This document shows positions 36,156 through 45,282 of a stretch of DNA of 64,000 nt, piece by piece. This DNA comes from Pseudomonas sp. S06B 330 (GTDB lineage: Bacteria > Pseudomonadota > Gammaproteobacteria > Pseudomonadales > Pseudomonadaceae): contig NZ_CP088149.1 in NCBI RefSeq assembly GCF_002845275.2, positions 3,840,501-3,904,500 of the forward strand, in the 5' to 3' direction. The position numbers were made by a program, and so were the translations under genes. The notes under the pieces were generated by a model that did not search any database, was not told the origin of the DNA, and saw only the letters and a program-made list of their open reading frames with translations. Position 1 is the first letter of the stretch. Each line of letters begins with the position of its first letter.

Positions 36156-37865
36156 ATGCTTGCACACCCGACCCGCCGCACCTTCGTCAAAGGATTCGCC
36201 GCCGGTAGCGCCCTGGCCGGTCTCGGCCTTTGGCGCTTGCCCGCTTTCGCCGCAGACGCCCCACTTGGCAATACCCTCAGCGGTCGCGACTTCGACCTGA
36301 TTATCGGCCAGACCCCAGTCAATATTACCGGTCGCCCGCGCACAGCGCTGACCATCAACAACAGCCTGCCCGGCCCGGTGCTGCGCTGGCGTGAAGGCGA
36401 CACTGTCACCTTGCGCGTGCGCAATCGCCTGACCGAGCCGACATCGCTGCACTGGCACGGCATCATCCTGCCGGCCAACATGGACGGCGTGCCAGGCCTT
36501 AGCTTTGCCGGCATTGAGCCTGGTGGCGAGTACCTCTATCAGTTCACCCTGCAGCAAAGCGGCACCTACTGGTATCACAGTCATTCCGGACTGCAAGAGC
36601 AGGCTGGGGTGTACGGGGCGATCGTCATCGAACCGAAAGAACCTGAACCTCATCGCTACCAACGCGACTATGTGCTGCTGCTCAGTGACTGGAGTGACCA
36701 GACGCCCGAGGCGCTGATGGCGACCCTGAAGAAGCAATCGGACGCGTTCAACTATCACAAGCGTACCGTGGGTGACTTCATCGAAGACGTCGCCGCGCAC
36801 GGCTGGTCGAAGACGGTGGCCGAGCGCAAAGGCTGGGCCCAGATGCGCATGAGCCCGACCGACCTGGCCGACATCAGCGCCGCAACCTACACCTACCTGC
36901 TTAACGGCCAGCCGCCAGACGGCAATTTCACCTGCCTGTTCCAGCCTGGTGAAACCGTACGTCTGCGCCTGATCAATGGCTCAGCGATGAGCTATTTCGA
37001 CTTCCGCATCCCCGGCCTGAAACTGACGGTAATCGCTGCCGACGGCCAGCCGGTACAGCCAGTTGAAGTCGATGAACTGCGCATCGCCGTGGCCGAGACC
37101 TACGATGTGCTGGTTCGCGTCGGCGATCTGCCTGCCTACACCCTGTATGCCCAGAGCATGGACCGCAGCGGTTATGCCCGCGGCACACTCGCCCGTAGCC
37201 CTGGCCTGAGCGCCGAAGTTCCCGCACCGGACCCACGACCAATCCTGACCATGGCCGACATGGGCCACGGCGGCATGGAGGCGATGGCGGGCATGGACCA
37301 TAGCCAGATGGGCAATATGGATCATTCCGCCATGGGGGGGATGCAAACCCACCCTGCCAGCGAAACCGACAATCCACTGGTCGACATGCAGACCATGAGC
37401 CCCAAGCCCAACCTCAGCGACCCTGGCATTGGCCTGCGCAACAATGGTCGACGGGTGCTGACCTACGCCGACCTGAAGAGCACCTTCGCCGACCCCGATG
37501 GCCGCGAGCCGTCACGCGACATCGAGCTGCACCTGACCGGACACATGGAGCGCTTTGCCTGGTCGTTCAACGGCATCAAATTCTCCGACGCCCAACCCTT
37601 GCGGTTGCGCTATGGCGAGCGCCTGCGCATCACCCTGGTCAACGACACCATGATGGCCCACCCGATTCACCTGCATGGCCTGTGGAGCGACCTGGAGGAC
37701 GAGCACGGGCGCTTCCAGGTGCGTAAGCACACCCTCGACATACCGCCGGGCAGTCGCCGCAGCTACCGGGTCAGTGCAGATGCCCTGGGGCGCTGGGCCT
37801 ACCACTGCCACCTGCTTTACCACATGGAGATGGGTATGTTCCGCGAGGTACGCGTCGATGAATGA
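36156..37865 (+). CDS. copA: Copper resistance multicopper oxidase CopA
   Basis: A periplasmic multicopper oxidase of 569 residues. Seen: a Tat signal ([20 protein letters not shown]), three cupredoxin domains with the copper ligands [22 protein letters not shown] and [12 protein letters not shown] (type 1 copper Cys-His-Met), and a Met/His-rich insert (about residues 367-395, [17 protein letters not shown]) of the kind that binds Cu(I). It oxidises or sequesters periplasmic copper. It overlaps copB by 8 bases. A copper-responsive box is proposed upstream. This is not the cytoplasmic-membrane P-type ATPase that shares the name copA. Confidence 0.94.
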   Translation: MLAHPTRRTFVKGFAAGSALAGLGLWRLPAFAADAPLGNTLSGRDFDLIIGQTPVNITGRPRTALTINNSLPGPVLRWREGDTVTLRVRNRLTEPTSLHWHGIILPANMDGVPGLSFAGIEPGGEYLYQFTLQQSGTYWYHSHSGLQEQAGVYGAIVIEPKEPEPHRYQRDYVLLLSDWSDQTPEALMATLKKQSDAFNYHKRTVGDFIEDVAAHGWSKTVAERKGWAQMRMSPTDLADISAATYTYLLNGQPPDGNFTCLFQPGETVRLRLINGSAMSYFDFRIPGLKLTVIAADGQPVQPVEVDELRIAVAETYDVLVRVGDLPAYTLYAQSMDRSGYARGTLARSPGLSAEVPAPDPRPILTMADMGHGGMEAMAGMDHSQMGNMDHSAMGGMQTHPASETDNPLVDMQTMSPKPNLSDPGIGLRNNGRRVLTYADLKSTFADPDGREPSRDIELHLTGHMERFAWSFNGIKFSDAQPLRLRYGERLRITLVNDTMMAHPIHLHGLWSDLEDEHGRFQVRKHTLDIPPGSRRSYRVSADALGRWAYHCHLLYHMEMGMFREVRVDE

Positions 37866-38769
37866 AGTTTTCAGCCGTCCACTGCTGGGCAGCCTGGCGC
37901 TGCTCACCTTGCTGGCCAGTGAAGACGTCCGCGCCCAGGGCATGGGCCATGGCGCGATGAATCACGGCAGCATGAACCACAGCAGCAAGTCCCAAGCGCC
38001 AATGGATCACGCCGGTATGGACCACAGCAGCATGGGCCACGGCCAAGCAGCGGACGCACCGCGCACGCCGCTACCACCGATCACTGATGCCGACCGCCGC
38101 GCCGCCTTCCCGCCCTTGCCAGGGCATCAGGTGCATGACCGGCAGACCAACTGGGCTGTGGTTGTCGAGCAACTCGAATACCAGAACTTCGAAAGCAGTA
38201 GCGCACTCAAATGGGACGCCAACGCCTGGGTCGGCGGTGATATCGATCGCCTGTGGCTACGCAGCGAAGGTGAGCGTGAAGAGGGTGTCACCCACAAGGC
38301 CGAACTGCAGGCACTGTGGGGCCATGCCATCAGCCCCTGGTGGGAACTGGTGGGAGGCCTGCGCCAGGATTTCAAACCGTCCAGCGGGCAAACCTGGGCC
38401 GCGTTCGGTGTTCAAGGCATGCCCTTGTATGGCCTGGAGCTGGAGGCCACCGCCTATGTCGGTGAGCGGCAACAAACCGCGCTGCGCATAGAGAGCAGTT
38501 ACGCTATCCTGCTGACCAATCGGTGGATACTTGAACCTTCGTTGGAGGCCAATTTTTATGGCCGCAACGATGCCAGCCGCGATCAGGGCAGTGGCCTTGC
38601 CGACAGCGAGATCGGCCTGCGTCTGCGTTATGAGATCACCCGCGGCTTTGCCCCTTACCTGGGGGTCAGTGTCAACCGCAGCTACGGCAATGCCGCCGAA
38701 CAGATCCGCGATGACGCTGGCGATATCGGCCAGACCCGTCTGGTCGCCGGTGTCCGCCTACGTTTCTAG
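37858..38769 (+). CDS. copB: Copper resistance outer membrane protein CopB
   Basis: A protein of 303 residues with a signal peptide ([20 protein letters not shown]), a Met/His-rich stretch ([16 protein letters not shown] ... [14 protein letters not shown], about 28-62) and a beta-barrel of about 210 residues ending in RLRF. CopB is the outer membrane partner of CopA in Pseudomonas copper resistance. The ATG at 37858 lies inside the last codons of copA (8-base overlap, translational coupling); the open frame upstream of it is not coding. Confidence 0.92.
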   Translation: MNEVFSRPLLGSLALLTLLASEDVRAQGMGHGAMNHGSMNHSSKSQAPMDHAGMDHSSMGHGQAADAPRTPLPPITDADRRAAFPPLPGHQVHDRQTNWAVVVEQLEYQNFESSSALKWDANAWVGGDIDRLWLRSEGEREEGVTHKAELQALWGHAISPWWELVGGLRQDFKPSSGQTWAAFGVQGMPLYGLELEATAYVGERQQTALRIESSYAILLTNRWILEPSLEANFYGRNDASRDQGSGLADSEIGLRLRYEITRGFAPYLGVSVNRSYGNAAEQIRDDAGDIGQTRLVAGVRLRF

Positions 38770-38783
38770 CAGTGGAGAATCAC

Positions 38784-39212
38784 ATGTTGAGCAAAAAAAT
38801 CGTCGCTTTCGGCCTGTTGGCCCTGAGCACCCTGGCCCAGGCGGGGCAGACCATTGATGTCTTCCGCGACCCCAACTGTGGTTGCTGCAAGGAGTGGATT
38901 AGCCACCTGCGCGACAACGGCTTTACCGTCAACGACCATGTCGAACCGAACATGAGCGCGGTCAAGCAGCGCTTGGGCGTGGCTCCGCGCCTGGCGTCGT
39001 GCCACACCGGCGTGATTGACGGCAAGTTCGTCGAAGGTCACGTACCGGCCGAGCAGGTCAAGCTGCTGGCCAAGCGTTCCGACCTGCGCGGCCTGGCCGT
39101 GCCTGGCATGCCGATGGGCTCGCCGGGCATGGAAATGGGCGATCACAAGGACGCCTACCAGGTCATCGGCCTGACCCAGGACGGCCGCGACGAAGTGGTC
39201 GCCAACTACTGA
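38784..39212 (+). CDS. DUF411 periplasmic copper-binding protein (CopG-like)
   Basis: A protein of 142 residues with a signal peptide (KKIVAFGLLALSTLAQA) and the DUF411 metal motif FRDPNCGCCKEW (CxCC), plus the second conserved segment LASCHTGVIDGKFVEGHVP and a Met-rich MPMGSPGMEMG. These proteins bind copper in the periplasm and occur with copAB. The ATG at 38784 with a GGAG site is preferred over a GTG at 38772. It follows copB by 14 bases and completes the copper module. Confidence 0.88.
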   Translation: MLSKKIVAFGLLALSTLAQAGQTIDVFRDPNCGCCKEWISHLRDNGFTVNDHVEPNMSAVKQRLGVAPRLASCHTGVIDGKFVEGHVPAEQVKLLAKRSDLRGLAVPGMPMGSPGMEMGDHKDAYQVIGLTQDGRDEVVANY

Positions 39213-39222
39213 TCCTGTTTCG

Positions 39223-39657
39223 ATGTTGAGTGAATGGGCGCTGTTCTTCAGCGCCTTCGGCGCCGCAACGCTATTGCCGCTGCAATCGGAAGCCGTGCTG
39301 GTGGGCTTGCTCCTGCACGACCGGCAGGCACTTTATAGCCTGTTGTTGATTGCCACCGCGGGCAATGTGCTGGGTTCGATCGTCAATTGGCTGCTGGGGC
39401 GCGGCATCGAGCACCTGCGTGACCGGCGCTGGTTTCCGTTCAAGCCCGCCCAGCTTGAGAAAGCCCAGCAGCGTTATCAGCGCTACGGTCAATGGTCGCT
39501 GTTGCTGAGCTGGATGCCGGTAATCGGTGACCCGTTGACCCTGATCGCCGGGATCATGCGCGAGCCGTTCTGGCGCTTCGTCTTGCTGGTCACCCTGGCC
39601 AAGGCCGGGCGCTATGTGGTGTTGGCGCTGTTGACCGTGGGCTGGATGCAACACTGA
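39223..39657 (+). CDS. YqaA-type (DedA/VTT superfamily) membrane protein
   Basis: A protein of 144 residues with about four membrane helices. It resembles E. coli YqaA and other short VTT/SNARE-associated proteins: LLPLQSEAVLVGLLL, GNVLGSIVNWLLGRG and SWMPVIGDPLTLIAGIMREPFWRF (G/P-rich re-entrant loop). The role is unknown; DedA relatives act in lipid carrier recycling. It begins 10 bases after the DUF411 gene, so it is probably transcribed with the copper genes. Confidence 0.83.
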   Translation: MLSEWALFFSAFGAATLLPLQSEAVLVGLLLHDRQALYSLLLIATAGNVLGSIVNWLLGRGIEHLRDRRWFPFKPAQLEKAQQRYQRYGQWSLLLSWMPVIGDPLTLIAGIMREPFWRFVLLVTLAKAGRYVVLALLTVGWMQH

Positions 39658-39736
39658 ATCCTCGTCTGCGGGGCCACGCGCCGCAGATCGGGGAGCCCGA
39701 GCGCTTTCACCAGCGCCTGCTCGGATAGCTTAAGCG

Positions 39737-40318
39737 CTAACGCCCCCAGATCTGCGCTTCGGTCCAACCCAGTTCTGCGAAGTCCTGGGCGCGCAGGTGC
39801 GCTTCGTCCTCGCAAAAGAACTCATCCAGCTGCGGCGGGCGTACCGACGTATCACTGAGCATGGCATGCACCTGGCCGCGGTGGTGGATCTGGTGCTGGA
39901 ACAGGTGCGACAGCAGCCGCAGTCGTTGCTCACGCTGAACCCAGTCGGGGCGCACGATACTCACGTAGCGTTGCAATTGCTCGTCGTGCAGTTGGCTGCA
40001 ATAAGCAATCAAGCGGTGATCTGCCTGGGCCTGTTCGGCATTCAGTGCCTCGCAGTCGGCAAACGGTTCTTCGGGCTCGAAGAAGCGCTCGCTGTCCGGT
40101 TCCGGGGCCTGGCCACGTTGCTCGGATTCAAGGGCATTGAGGTAGAACCAGTCCACCGTGAGGATATGGTTGAGGGTCGCCTTGATCGACCCGAAAAAAC
40201 TGCAGCGCGGCGCCAGGAACTCGTCCTGGCTCAGTTGCAGGCAGGCCTTGTAGAGCCTGTGGTTGGCCCAACCGTTCTGGTAGGCCATGGTCAGCAGATG
40301 GTGCGATAGCGGCTGCAT
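39737..40318 (-). CDS. DinB-family protein
   Basis: A protein of 193 residues with the DinB/YfiT four-helix bundle: MAYQNGWANHRLYKAC at the N-terminus, GSIKATLNHILTVDWFYL and LLSHLFQHQIHHRGQVHAML, giving the three metal-binding His (about 47, 137 and 141). Such proteins are metal-dependent thiol or hydrolase-like enzymes, often of unknown substrate; they are unrelated to the DinB DNA polymerase. The ATG at 40318 (MQPLSHHLLTM) is chosen; the frame is open to 40468. Confidence 0.85.
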   Translation of the reverse strand: MQPLSHHLLTMAYQNGWANHRLYKACLQLSQDEFLAPRCSFFGSIKATLNHILTVDWFYLNALESEQRGQAPEPDSERFFEPEEPFADCEALNAEQAQADHRLIAYCSQLHDEQLQRYVSIVRPDWVQREQRLRLLSHLFQHQIHHRGQVHAMLSDTSVRPPQLDEFFCEDEAHLRAQDFAELGWTEAQIWGR

Positions 40319-40329
40319 GATCGACTCCT

Positions 40330-41448
40330 TCAACAGAAGCGTTGCAGTTGCATCTCCCGCAAGCGGCTCAGGGTGCGCCGGAACGGGAACTCCAGATACC
40401 CTTGAGTGTAGAGTGCTTCCAGGGGCACTTCGGCTTCCAGGTACAAGGCGATCCGACGGTCGTAGCATTCATCGACCAAGGCGATGAAGCGCCGCACGCT
40501 GTCATCGTGAATCGACAACTGCGGCAGCTCACGGTCGCCGGCCACGACCCGCTGGGCACCATCTTCGGTGCCGCGGGCAATCTTCGCCGGGCGCTGGCGC
40601 GCGCCAAGGGCTGGGACATCGCCGAGCAAAATGGCCTGAAAACTGTCACACAGGGCCATGAAATCCATGGCAGCGAAGGGTTGCTCGCAAAGATCGGCGT
40701 AACGGCACCAGAGGACGCTAGCGCAGCGTTGCACCACCGTCAGTCGCCGAGACCCAATGCTCAGTGCCTGATCAGTTGCAGCTTGCTCGCCGCGCAGTTG
40801 TTCGAACACCTGCTCAAGTGCCGTGGGTTGTCCGTCGTCGCGCACCCAGTAGCGTTGTTGCCCGGCGCCTGGATGCAAACGGTGATCCTGGTCACCGGCC
40901 ACAGCAATTACCTGCATGTGCTGCTCGATCGCCGCAATTGCTGGCAGAAAGCGCTCTCGATTGAAGCCATCGCTGTAAAGCTGATCTGGCGGCTGGTTGG
41001 AGGTGGCAACGATTACCACACCGGCCTCGAACAACACCTGGAATAGACCGCCGAGAATGATTGCATCGCCAATGTCATTGACGAACAACTCATCGAAACA
41101 GAGCACACGAATTTCTTCAGCCAATGACAGTGCCAGGGCCTGTAAGGGCTCTGCGGTGCCGTTGAGCTGAAACAGACGCTGATGCACCCACCGCATGAAG
41201 TGGTGAAAATGCTGACGCCGCGCGGGCACCTGCAAGCAGGCATGAAACTGGTCCATCAGCCAGGTTTTGCCGCGACCGACTGGCCCCCAGAGATAAACGC
41301 CTTTAGGCGTTTCGCCGCGCTGCAGGGCCTCAAAGCAGAGTTGAAGCTCAGCTGCAGCCTGCAATTGCGCCGTGTCACTGACAAAACCCTGCGAGTCGAT
41401 AGCCTGCTGGTACAACTGCAAAGGGGACGGTTCGGTGAGGCAGGACAT
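40330..41448 (-). CDS. zapE: Cell division ATPase ZapE (AFG1/LACE1 family)
   Basis: A P-loop ATPase of 372 residues. Seen: Walker A GPVGRGKTWLMD (about residues 60-71), Walker B VLCFDELFVND, sensor-like VATSNQPPDQLY, and the AFG1-family C-terminal part with LALYLEAEVPLEALY. ZapE associates with FtsZ at late division in E. coli. This may be a second paralogue, as many pseudomonads have a zapE near the ribosomal rplM/rpsI genes, and it is slightly divergent. The start at 41448 (MSCLTEPSPLQLYQQAI) is preferred; the frame runs to 41466. DinB begins 11 bases downstream. Confidence 0.85.
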   Translation of the reverse strand: MSCLTEPSPLQLYQQAIDSQGFVSDTAQLQAAAELQLCFEALQRGETPKGVYLWGPVGRGKTWLMDQFHACLQVPARRQHFHHFMRWVHQRLFQLNGTAEPLQALALSLAEEIRVLCFDELFVNDIGDAIILGGLFQVLFEAGVVIVATSNQPPDQLYSDGFNRERFLPAIAAIEQHMQVIAVAGDQDHRLHPGAGQQRYWVRDDGQPTALEQVFEQLRGEQAATDQALSIGSRRLTVVQRCASVLWCRYADLCEQPFAAMDFMALCDSFQAILLGDVPALGARQRPAKIARGTEDGAQRVVAGDRELPQLSIHDDSVRRFIALVDECYDRRIALYLEAEVPLEALYTQGYLEFPFRRTLSRLREMQLQRFC

Positions 41449-41515
41449 GAACAGCGCCTGTGGCAAAAGGCCTTATTCTAGCCTTCTTCGTGGCTGTTAG
41501 AAGCACTGCAGGGCT

Positions 41516-42664
41516 TTACAGATCAAGCCCCACCTTCAATAACGCGCCATCCTCAGCATCTGTCAGCAGATACAGGTACCCGTCCGGCCCTACCCGCACG
41601 TCGCGGATCCGTGCATTGAGCTCGCCAAGCAAGCGCTCTTCATGCACCACGTTATCCCCGTCCAGCTGTAAACGGATCAGCTCCTGGCTCAACAGCGCGC
41701 CAATGAACACGCTTTGATTCCAGGCATTGAAACGTGGGTTGTCGTAAAACGCCATGCCGCTGATAGCGGGCGATTTTTCCCAGACATGATGAGGATCGAC
41801 CATACCGTCGACATGCTCGCCCTGGGCTTCAGGAATCGGCAGCAGCGTGTAGTTGATGCCATGGGTCGCAATCGGCCAGCCGTAATTCTTGCCGGGCTTG
41901 GGCAGATTGATCTCATCGCCGCCACGCGGGCCGTGCTCGTTGGTCCACAACTCACCGGTCCAGGGGTTGAGCGCTGCGCCCTGCTGATTACGGTGACCAA
42001 AGGACCAGATTTCCGGGCGTACGTTGTCCTGGCCGACAAAGGGGTTGTCTTTGGGCACGGTGCCATCCGGGAGGATGCGCACGACCTTGCCTTGCAGCTT
42101 GTCCAGGTCTTGGGCCGTAGGGCGCTGGTTGTTTTCACCCAACGCGATGAATAGATAGCCATCACGATCAAACACCAAACGTGAGCCAAAGTGATTACTC
42201 GTCGACAGCTTGGGCTGTTGACGGAAAATCACGTTGAAGTCTTCAAGCTTGGCCAAGTCTGCAGACAAACGCCCACGGCCCACCGCAGTACCGGCTTTAC
42301 CCTCCTCGCCACCGCCCTCGGCATAGCTCAGGTAGACCATGCGGTCCTGCTTGAAGGTCGGCGATAGCACCACATCGAGTAAACCGCCCTGGCCCGTAGC
42401 CCAGACTTCAGGCACCCCAGCCAGCGGCGCGCCGACCTTGCCCTCGGGGCTGACAATACGCAGATTACCGGGTCGTTCAGTGACCAGGATGCCCTTACTG
42501 TCTGGCAAGAAGGCCAGGGCCCAGGGGTGGCGCAGGCCTTCGGCCAGTGTGCTGACCGTCACACTGCCCTCTTCACTCTTGAAACTGCGCTCAGGCGCGG
42601 CCTCGGCCAGCAGCGGCAACAACGCCGCGGTCAACAGGCTGGGAATCCAGGTACGTACGGGCAT
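41516..42664 (-). CDS. PQQ-dependent sugar dehydrogenase family (GSDH / YliI-like) protein
   Basis: An exported beta-propeller protein of 382 residues. Seen: a signal peptide (VRTWIPSLLTAALLPLLAEAA), then GSDH-family blocks GLRHPWALAFLPDSKGILVTERPGNLR, NHFGSRLVFDRDGYLFIALGE, SFGHRNQQGAALNPWTGELWTNEHGPRGGDEIN and RIRDVRVGPDGYLYLLTD. E. coli YliI (Asd) oxidises aldoses with PQQ, and electrons would pass to the respiratory chain. The start at 42664 has an AAGGAA site. It follows a small exported protein by 30 bases. Confidence 0.88.
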   Translation of the reverse strand: MPVRTWIPSLLTAALLPLLAEAAPERSFKSEEGSVTVSTLAEGLRHPWALAFLPDSKGILVTERPGNLRIVSPEGKVGAPLAGVPEVWATGQGGLLDVVLSPTFKQDRMVYLSYAEGGGEEGKAGTAVGRGRLSADLAKLEDFNVIFRQQPKLSTSNHFGSRLVFDRDGYLFIALGENNQRPTAQDLDKLQGKVVRILPDGTVPKDNPFVGQDNVRPEIWSFGHRNQQGAALNPWTGELWTNEHGPRGGDEINLPKPGKNYGWPIATHGINYTLLPIPEAQGEHVDGMVDPHHVWEKSPAISGMAFYDNPRFNAWNQSVFIGALLSQELIRLQLDGDNVVHEERLLGELNARIRDVRVGPDGYLYLLTDAEDGALLKVGLDL

Positions 42665-42694
42665 CAGCGTTTCCTTCCAGGGAGGGCAAGCCAA

Positions 42695-43009
42695 TCAAGG
42701 CATGCGGGGCGACTCGCGTGGCGGGCGGGTGGGTTCCAGGTGCGGCGTGGTTTGTTCGCGGCGCATGTTTTCGCCATTACCGATGCCACGATTCTCAACA
42801 GTCGGGATACGGGGGTTGGGCTGGGTCGATGGACCCCGTACGGGAGGCGTGGCCGGTACGCTGCCTTGTCGGCTGTTGGGGTTGGCCCGCATGATCGGGC
42901 TGTTGTAGGGGTTGTTCGGCGAGGCGGCCACGTGTATCGGTGCCGCCCCTGCCAGCCCCGGTACGTTCAACAGCAAGCCCAGGGCCAGGCCCAACAGTGA
43001 TCTGTTCAC
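42695..43009 (-). CDS. Small proline/asparagine-rich exported protein (GTG start)
   Basis: A protein of 104 residues beginning with GTG at 43009, set by a perfect AGGAGGT site 3-4 bases upstream. Seen: a signal peptide (NRSLLGLALGLLLNVPGLAGA) followed by a low-complexity tail rich in Pro, Asn, Arg and Thr (NPYNSPIMRANPNSRQ...TPPVRGPSTQPNPRIP...RPPRESPRMP) that should be disordered. No family recognised. It lies directly upstream of the GSDH-family gene and may be an accessory periplasmic protein; that link is only positional. Confidence 0.7.
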   Translation of the reverse strand: MNRSLLGLALGLLLNVPGLAGAAPIHVAASPNNPYNSPIMRANPNSRQGSVPATPPVRGPSTQPNPRIPTVENRGIGNGENMRREQTTPHLEPTRPPRESPRMP

Positions 43010-43118
43010 GGTTACCTCCTGCGCGAAACGACGCGCCCAAGCATTGGATAGCCTAAGGCGCGTCAGGTTCGTCAGCAAACCGCAATTTCTCCTACAGGTA
43101 ATTCATTTTGTTTCCAGC

Positions 43119-44084
43119 TCAGCGGTCGACCTTGTGCCGGGCGGCGTACAGGCAGAGCATTTCCATCGCCAGCGTCGCCCCGGCCAAGGCGGTGATATCG
43201 GCATGATCGTAGGCTGGCGCGACCTCTACCAGGTCCATCCCCACCAGGTTGATACCGCGCAGGCCGCCGATGATTTCCAGCGCCTGCAACGTGCTTAGCC
43301 CGCCACACACCGGCGTGCCGGTGCCCGGCGCGTAAGCCGGATCAAGGCAATCGATATCGAAGGTCAGGTACACCGGATGGTCACCTACGCGCGCGCGAAC
43401 CGCCTCGATGATCGCCGCACATCCCCGCTGGTGCACCTGCCGCGCATCAAGTACGGCAAAGCCCTGAGGATCGTCATTGGTGGTACGCAGGCCGATCTGC
43501 ACCGAGCGCGACGGATCCACCAGGCCTTCACGCGCGGCGTGCCAAAACATCGTGCCGTGGTCGACACGCCCGCCCCCCTCCTCGTCCGGCCAAGTGTCGC
43601 TGTGGGCATCAAAATGAATCAGAGACAACGGCCCGTGTTTACGCGCATGCGCCTTGAGCAGCGGATAACTGATGAAGTGATCACCCCCCAGGGTGAGCAT
43701 GGCGCACCCCCCTTCAAGGATCTGTTCGGCATGAGCCTGGATGCGCTGGGGAATGGTCTGCGGGCTGCCGTAATCGAAATCACAGTCACCGTAGTCGATC
43801 ACCGCCAGATGATCGAACGGATCGAATTCCCATGGCCAGTGGCGAGCCCAGGCCTGTTGCACCGAGGCTGCACGAATGGCCCGCGGGCCGAAGCGCGCAC
43901 CCGGACGGTTACTGGTGGCGGTGTCGAACGGCACGCCGCTGACTACCACATCGACACCGCGCAGGTCGCGGCTGTAGCGCCGCCTGGAAAAACTGGTGAT
44001 ACCGGCAAAGGTATTTTCCGCGACCGTGCCATACAGGCTTTCGCGGGTCATGGCCTGGTCGTTGTTGGGGGCGAGATCCATCAT
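43119..44084 (-). CDS. speB: Agmatinase-type ureohydrolase
   Basis: A binuclear manganese ureohydrolase of 321 residues. Seen: GVPFDTATSNRPGARFGPRAIR, GGDHFISYPLL (metal His), IHFDAHSDTW (DAHxD) and YLTFDIDCLDPAYAPGTGTPVCGG (DIDxxDP). Agmatinase converts agmatine to putrescine and urea. The adjoining polyamine-type binding protein and LysR gene support a guanidino/polyamine substrate, but guanidinobutyrase (GbuA) is a close relative and cannot be excluded. Two ATGs (44084 and 44081) are possible; a GGAG-like AGGAGC precedes them. Confidence 0.82.
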   Translation of the reverse strand: MMDLAPNNDQAMTRESLYGTVAENTFAGITSFSRRRYSRDLRGVDVVVSGVPFDTATSNRPGARFGPRAIRAASVQQAWARHWPWEFDPFDHLAVIDYGDCDFDYGSPQTIPQRIQAHAEQILEGGCAMLTLGGDHFISYPLLKAHARKHGPLSLIHFDAHSDTWPDEEGGGRVDHGTMFWHAAREGLVDPSRSVQIGLRTTNDDPQGFAVLDARQVHQRGCAAIIEAVRARVGDHPVYLTFDIDCLDPAYAPGTGTPVCGGLSTLQALEIIGGLRGINLVGMDLVEVAPAYDHADITALAGATLAMEMLCLYAARHKVDR

Positions 44085-44102
44085 CGGGCTCCTGGTTCTT
44101 TG

Positions 44103-45182
44103 TTATTGGCGACTACGAAAAGCGGTCCACAGCCGGGTGCGCTGGCGCATGTCGGCCAAGCTCATGCTACGGTCGGCAAACAGCCGCGCGCGCACTTCAT
44201 CCGAGGGGTAGATGTCCGGGTCGCCACGTACCGCTTCGTCCACCAATACGGTGGCAGCTTGGTTGGCGTTGGCGAAAAACAGCGTGTTGGTCAGCGGCGC
44301 CACCGAATCAGGGCGCAGCATGAAAGCAATGAAGGCCTTGGCCGCCTCTGGGTGCGGCGCATCTTTGGGGATGGCCAGATTGTCTTGCCAAATGATCGTG
44401 CCTTCCCGGGGAATCCGGTACACCACCTGGTAGGGCTTGTCGGCTTGCCGGGCCTGATCGGCGGCCATGGCCGCATCACCGTTATAGGTCAGCGCCAAAC
44501 ACACACTGCCGTTGGCCAGGTCGTTGATCTGCCGACCGTTGGCCACATAGCTGACCGACGGCTGCAGCTGCTGGAGCAGCGCCTGGGCTGCGGCCAGATC
44601 GTCCTTGTTACGGCTGTACGGGTCTTTGCCCAGGTAGTGCAAGGCCACACCGATCACCTCCTGAGGCGAGTCGGACATGGCTATTCCGCAGTCCTTGAGC
44701 TTGCTGGCGTATTCGGGTTTGAACAACAGGTCAAGGCTGTCCAGCGGCGCATCGCCCACACGCTGGCGCACCGCTTCAAGGTTCATCCCCAGTCCCAGCG
44801 TGCCCCAGGTGTAAGGCACCGCGTACTGGTTGCCGGGGTCCACTTCGGCCAGCTTGGCCAACAGGTCCTTGTCCAGATTGCTGTAGCCGGGCATTTGTTG
44901 GGCCTGCAGCGGTTGCAGGGCGCCGGCCGCCAGAGCACGGGCCAGCAGGCTGGAGGACGGCACAACCACGTCATAACCACTGCCACCGGTGAGCAACTTG
45001 GTTTCCAATACCTCTGTGGTGTCGAACGTGTCGTACCGCACCTTGTAGCCGCTTTCCTTTTCAAAGCGCTGCAAAACCTCTGGCGCCACGTAATCGGCCC
45101 AGCTGTAGAGGTTGAGGACTTTTTCTTCGGCCTGAAGCGGCAAGGCCAGCATCACCGGGAACAACCACAGGTATCTACGCAT
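44103..45182 (-). CDS. Polyamine-type ABC transporter substrate-binding protein (PotF/PotD-like)
   Basis: A periplasmic binding protein of 359 residues: a signal peptide (RRYLWLFPVMLALPLQA), then KVLNLYSWADYVAPEVLQRFEKESGYKVRYDTFDTTEVLETKLLTGGSGYDVVVPSS, which is the spermidine/putrescine-binding family pattern, and NLAIPKDAPHPEAAKAFIAFML. No permease or ATPase genes are adjacent, so it may use a transporter encoded elsewhere. The ATG at 45182 is preferred over GTG at 45191 because the AAAGGT site then has normal spacing. It precedes the ureohydrolase gene by 18 bases: a putative polyamine/guanidine uptake and degradation operon. Confidence 0.87.
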   Translation of the reverse strand: MRRYLWLFPVMLALPLQAEEKVLNLYSWADYVAPEVLQRFEKESGYKVRYDTFDTTEVLETKLLTGGSGYDVVVPSSSLLARALAAGALQPLQAQQMPGYSNLDKDLLAKLAEVDPGNQYAVPYTWGTLGLGMNLEAVRQRVGDAPLDSLDLLFKPEYASKLKDCGIAMSDSPQEVIGVALHYLGKDPYSRNKDDLAAAQALLQQLQPSVSYVANGRQINDLANGSVCLALTYNGDAAMAADQARQADKPYQVVYRIPREGTIIWQDNLAIPKDAPHPEAAKAFIAFMLRPDSVAPLTNTLFFANANQAATVLVDEAVRGDPDIYPSDEVRARLFADRSMSLADMRQRTRLWTAFRSRQ

Positions 45183-45282
45183 GTCGGGCACCTTTATCAG
45201 TGAATGCCGCCAGCATGCACGCCGGGTTACATTACAAAAATGGCAACTTCCTTAAGCTGACATTCATCAGGAGCAATGTTTG

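Noticed and set aside
39797..40309. A 170-codon plus-strand frame antisense to the DinB-family gene
   Set aside because: The opposite strand carries a complete DinB fold with its histidines and a good start; this frame is a shadow.
43377..45203. A 608-codon plus-strand open frame
   Set aside because: It lies antisense to speB and the polyamine-binding protein gene, both of which have clear family motifs. Long antisense frames are expected from the codon bias of high-GC DNA.
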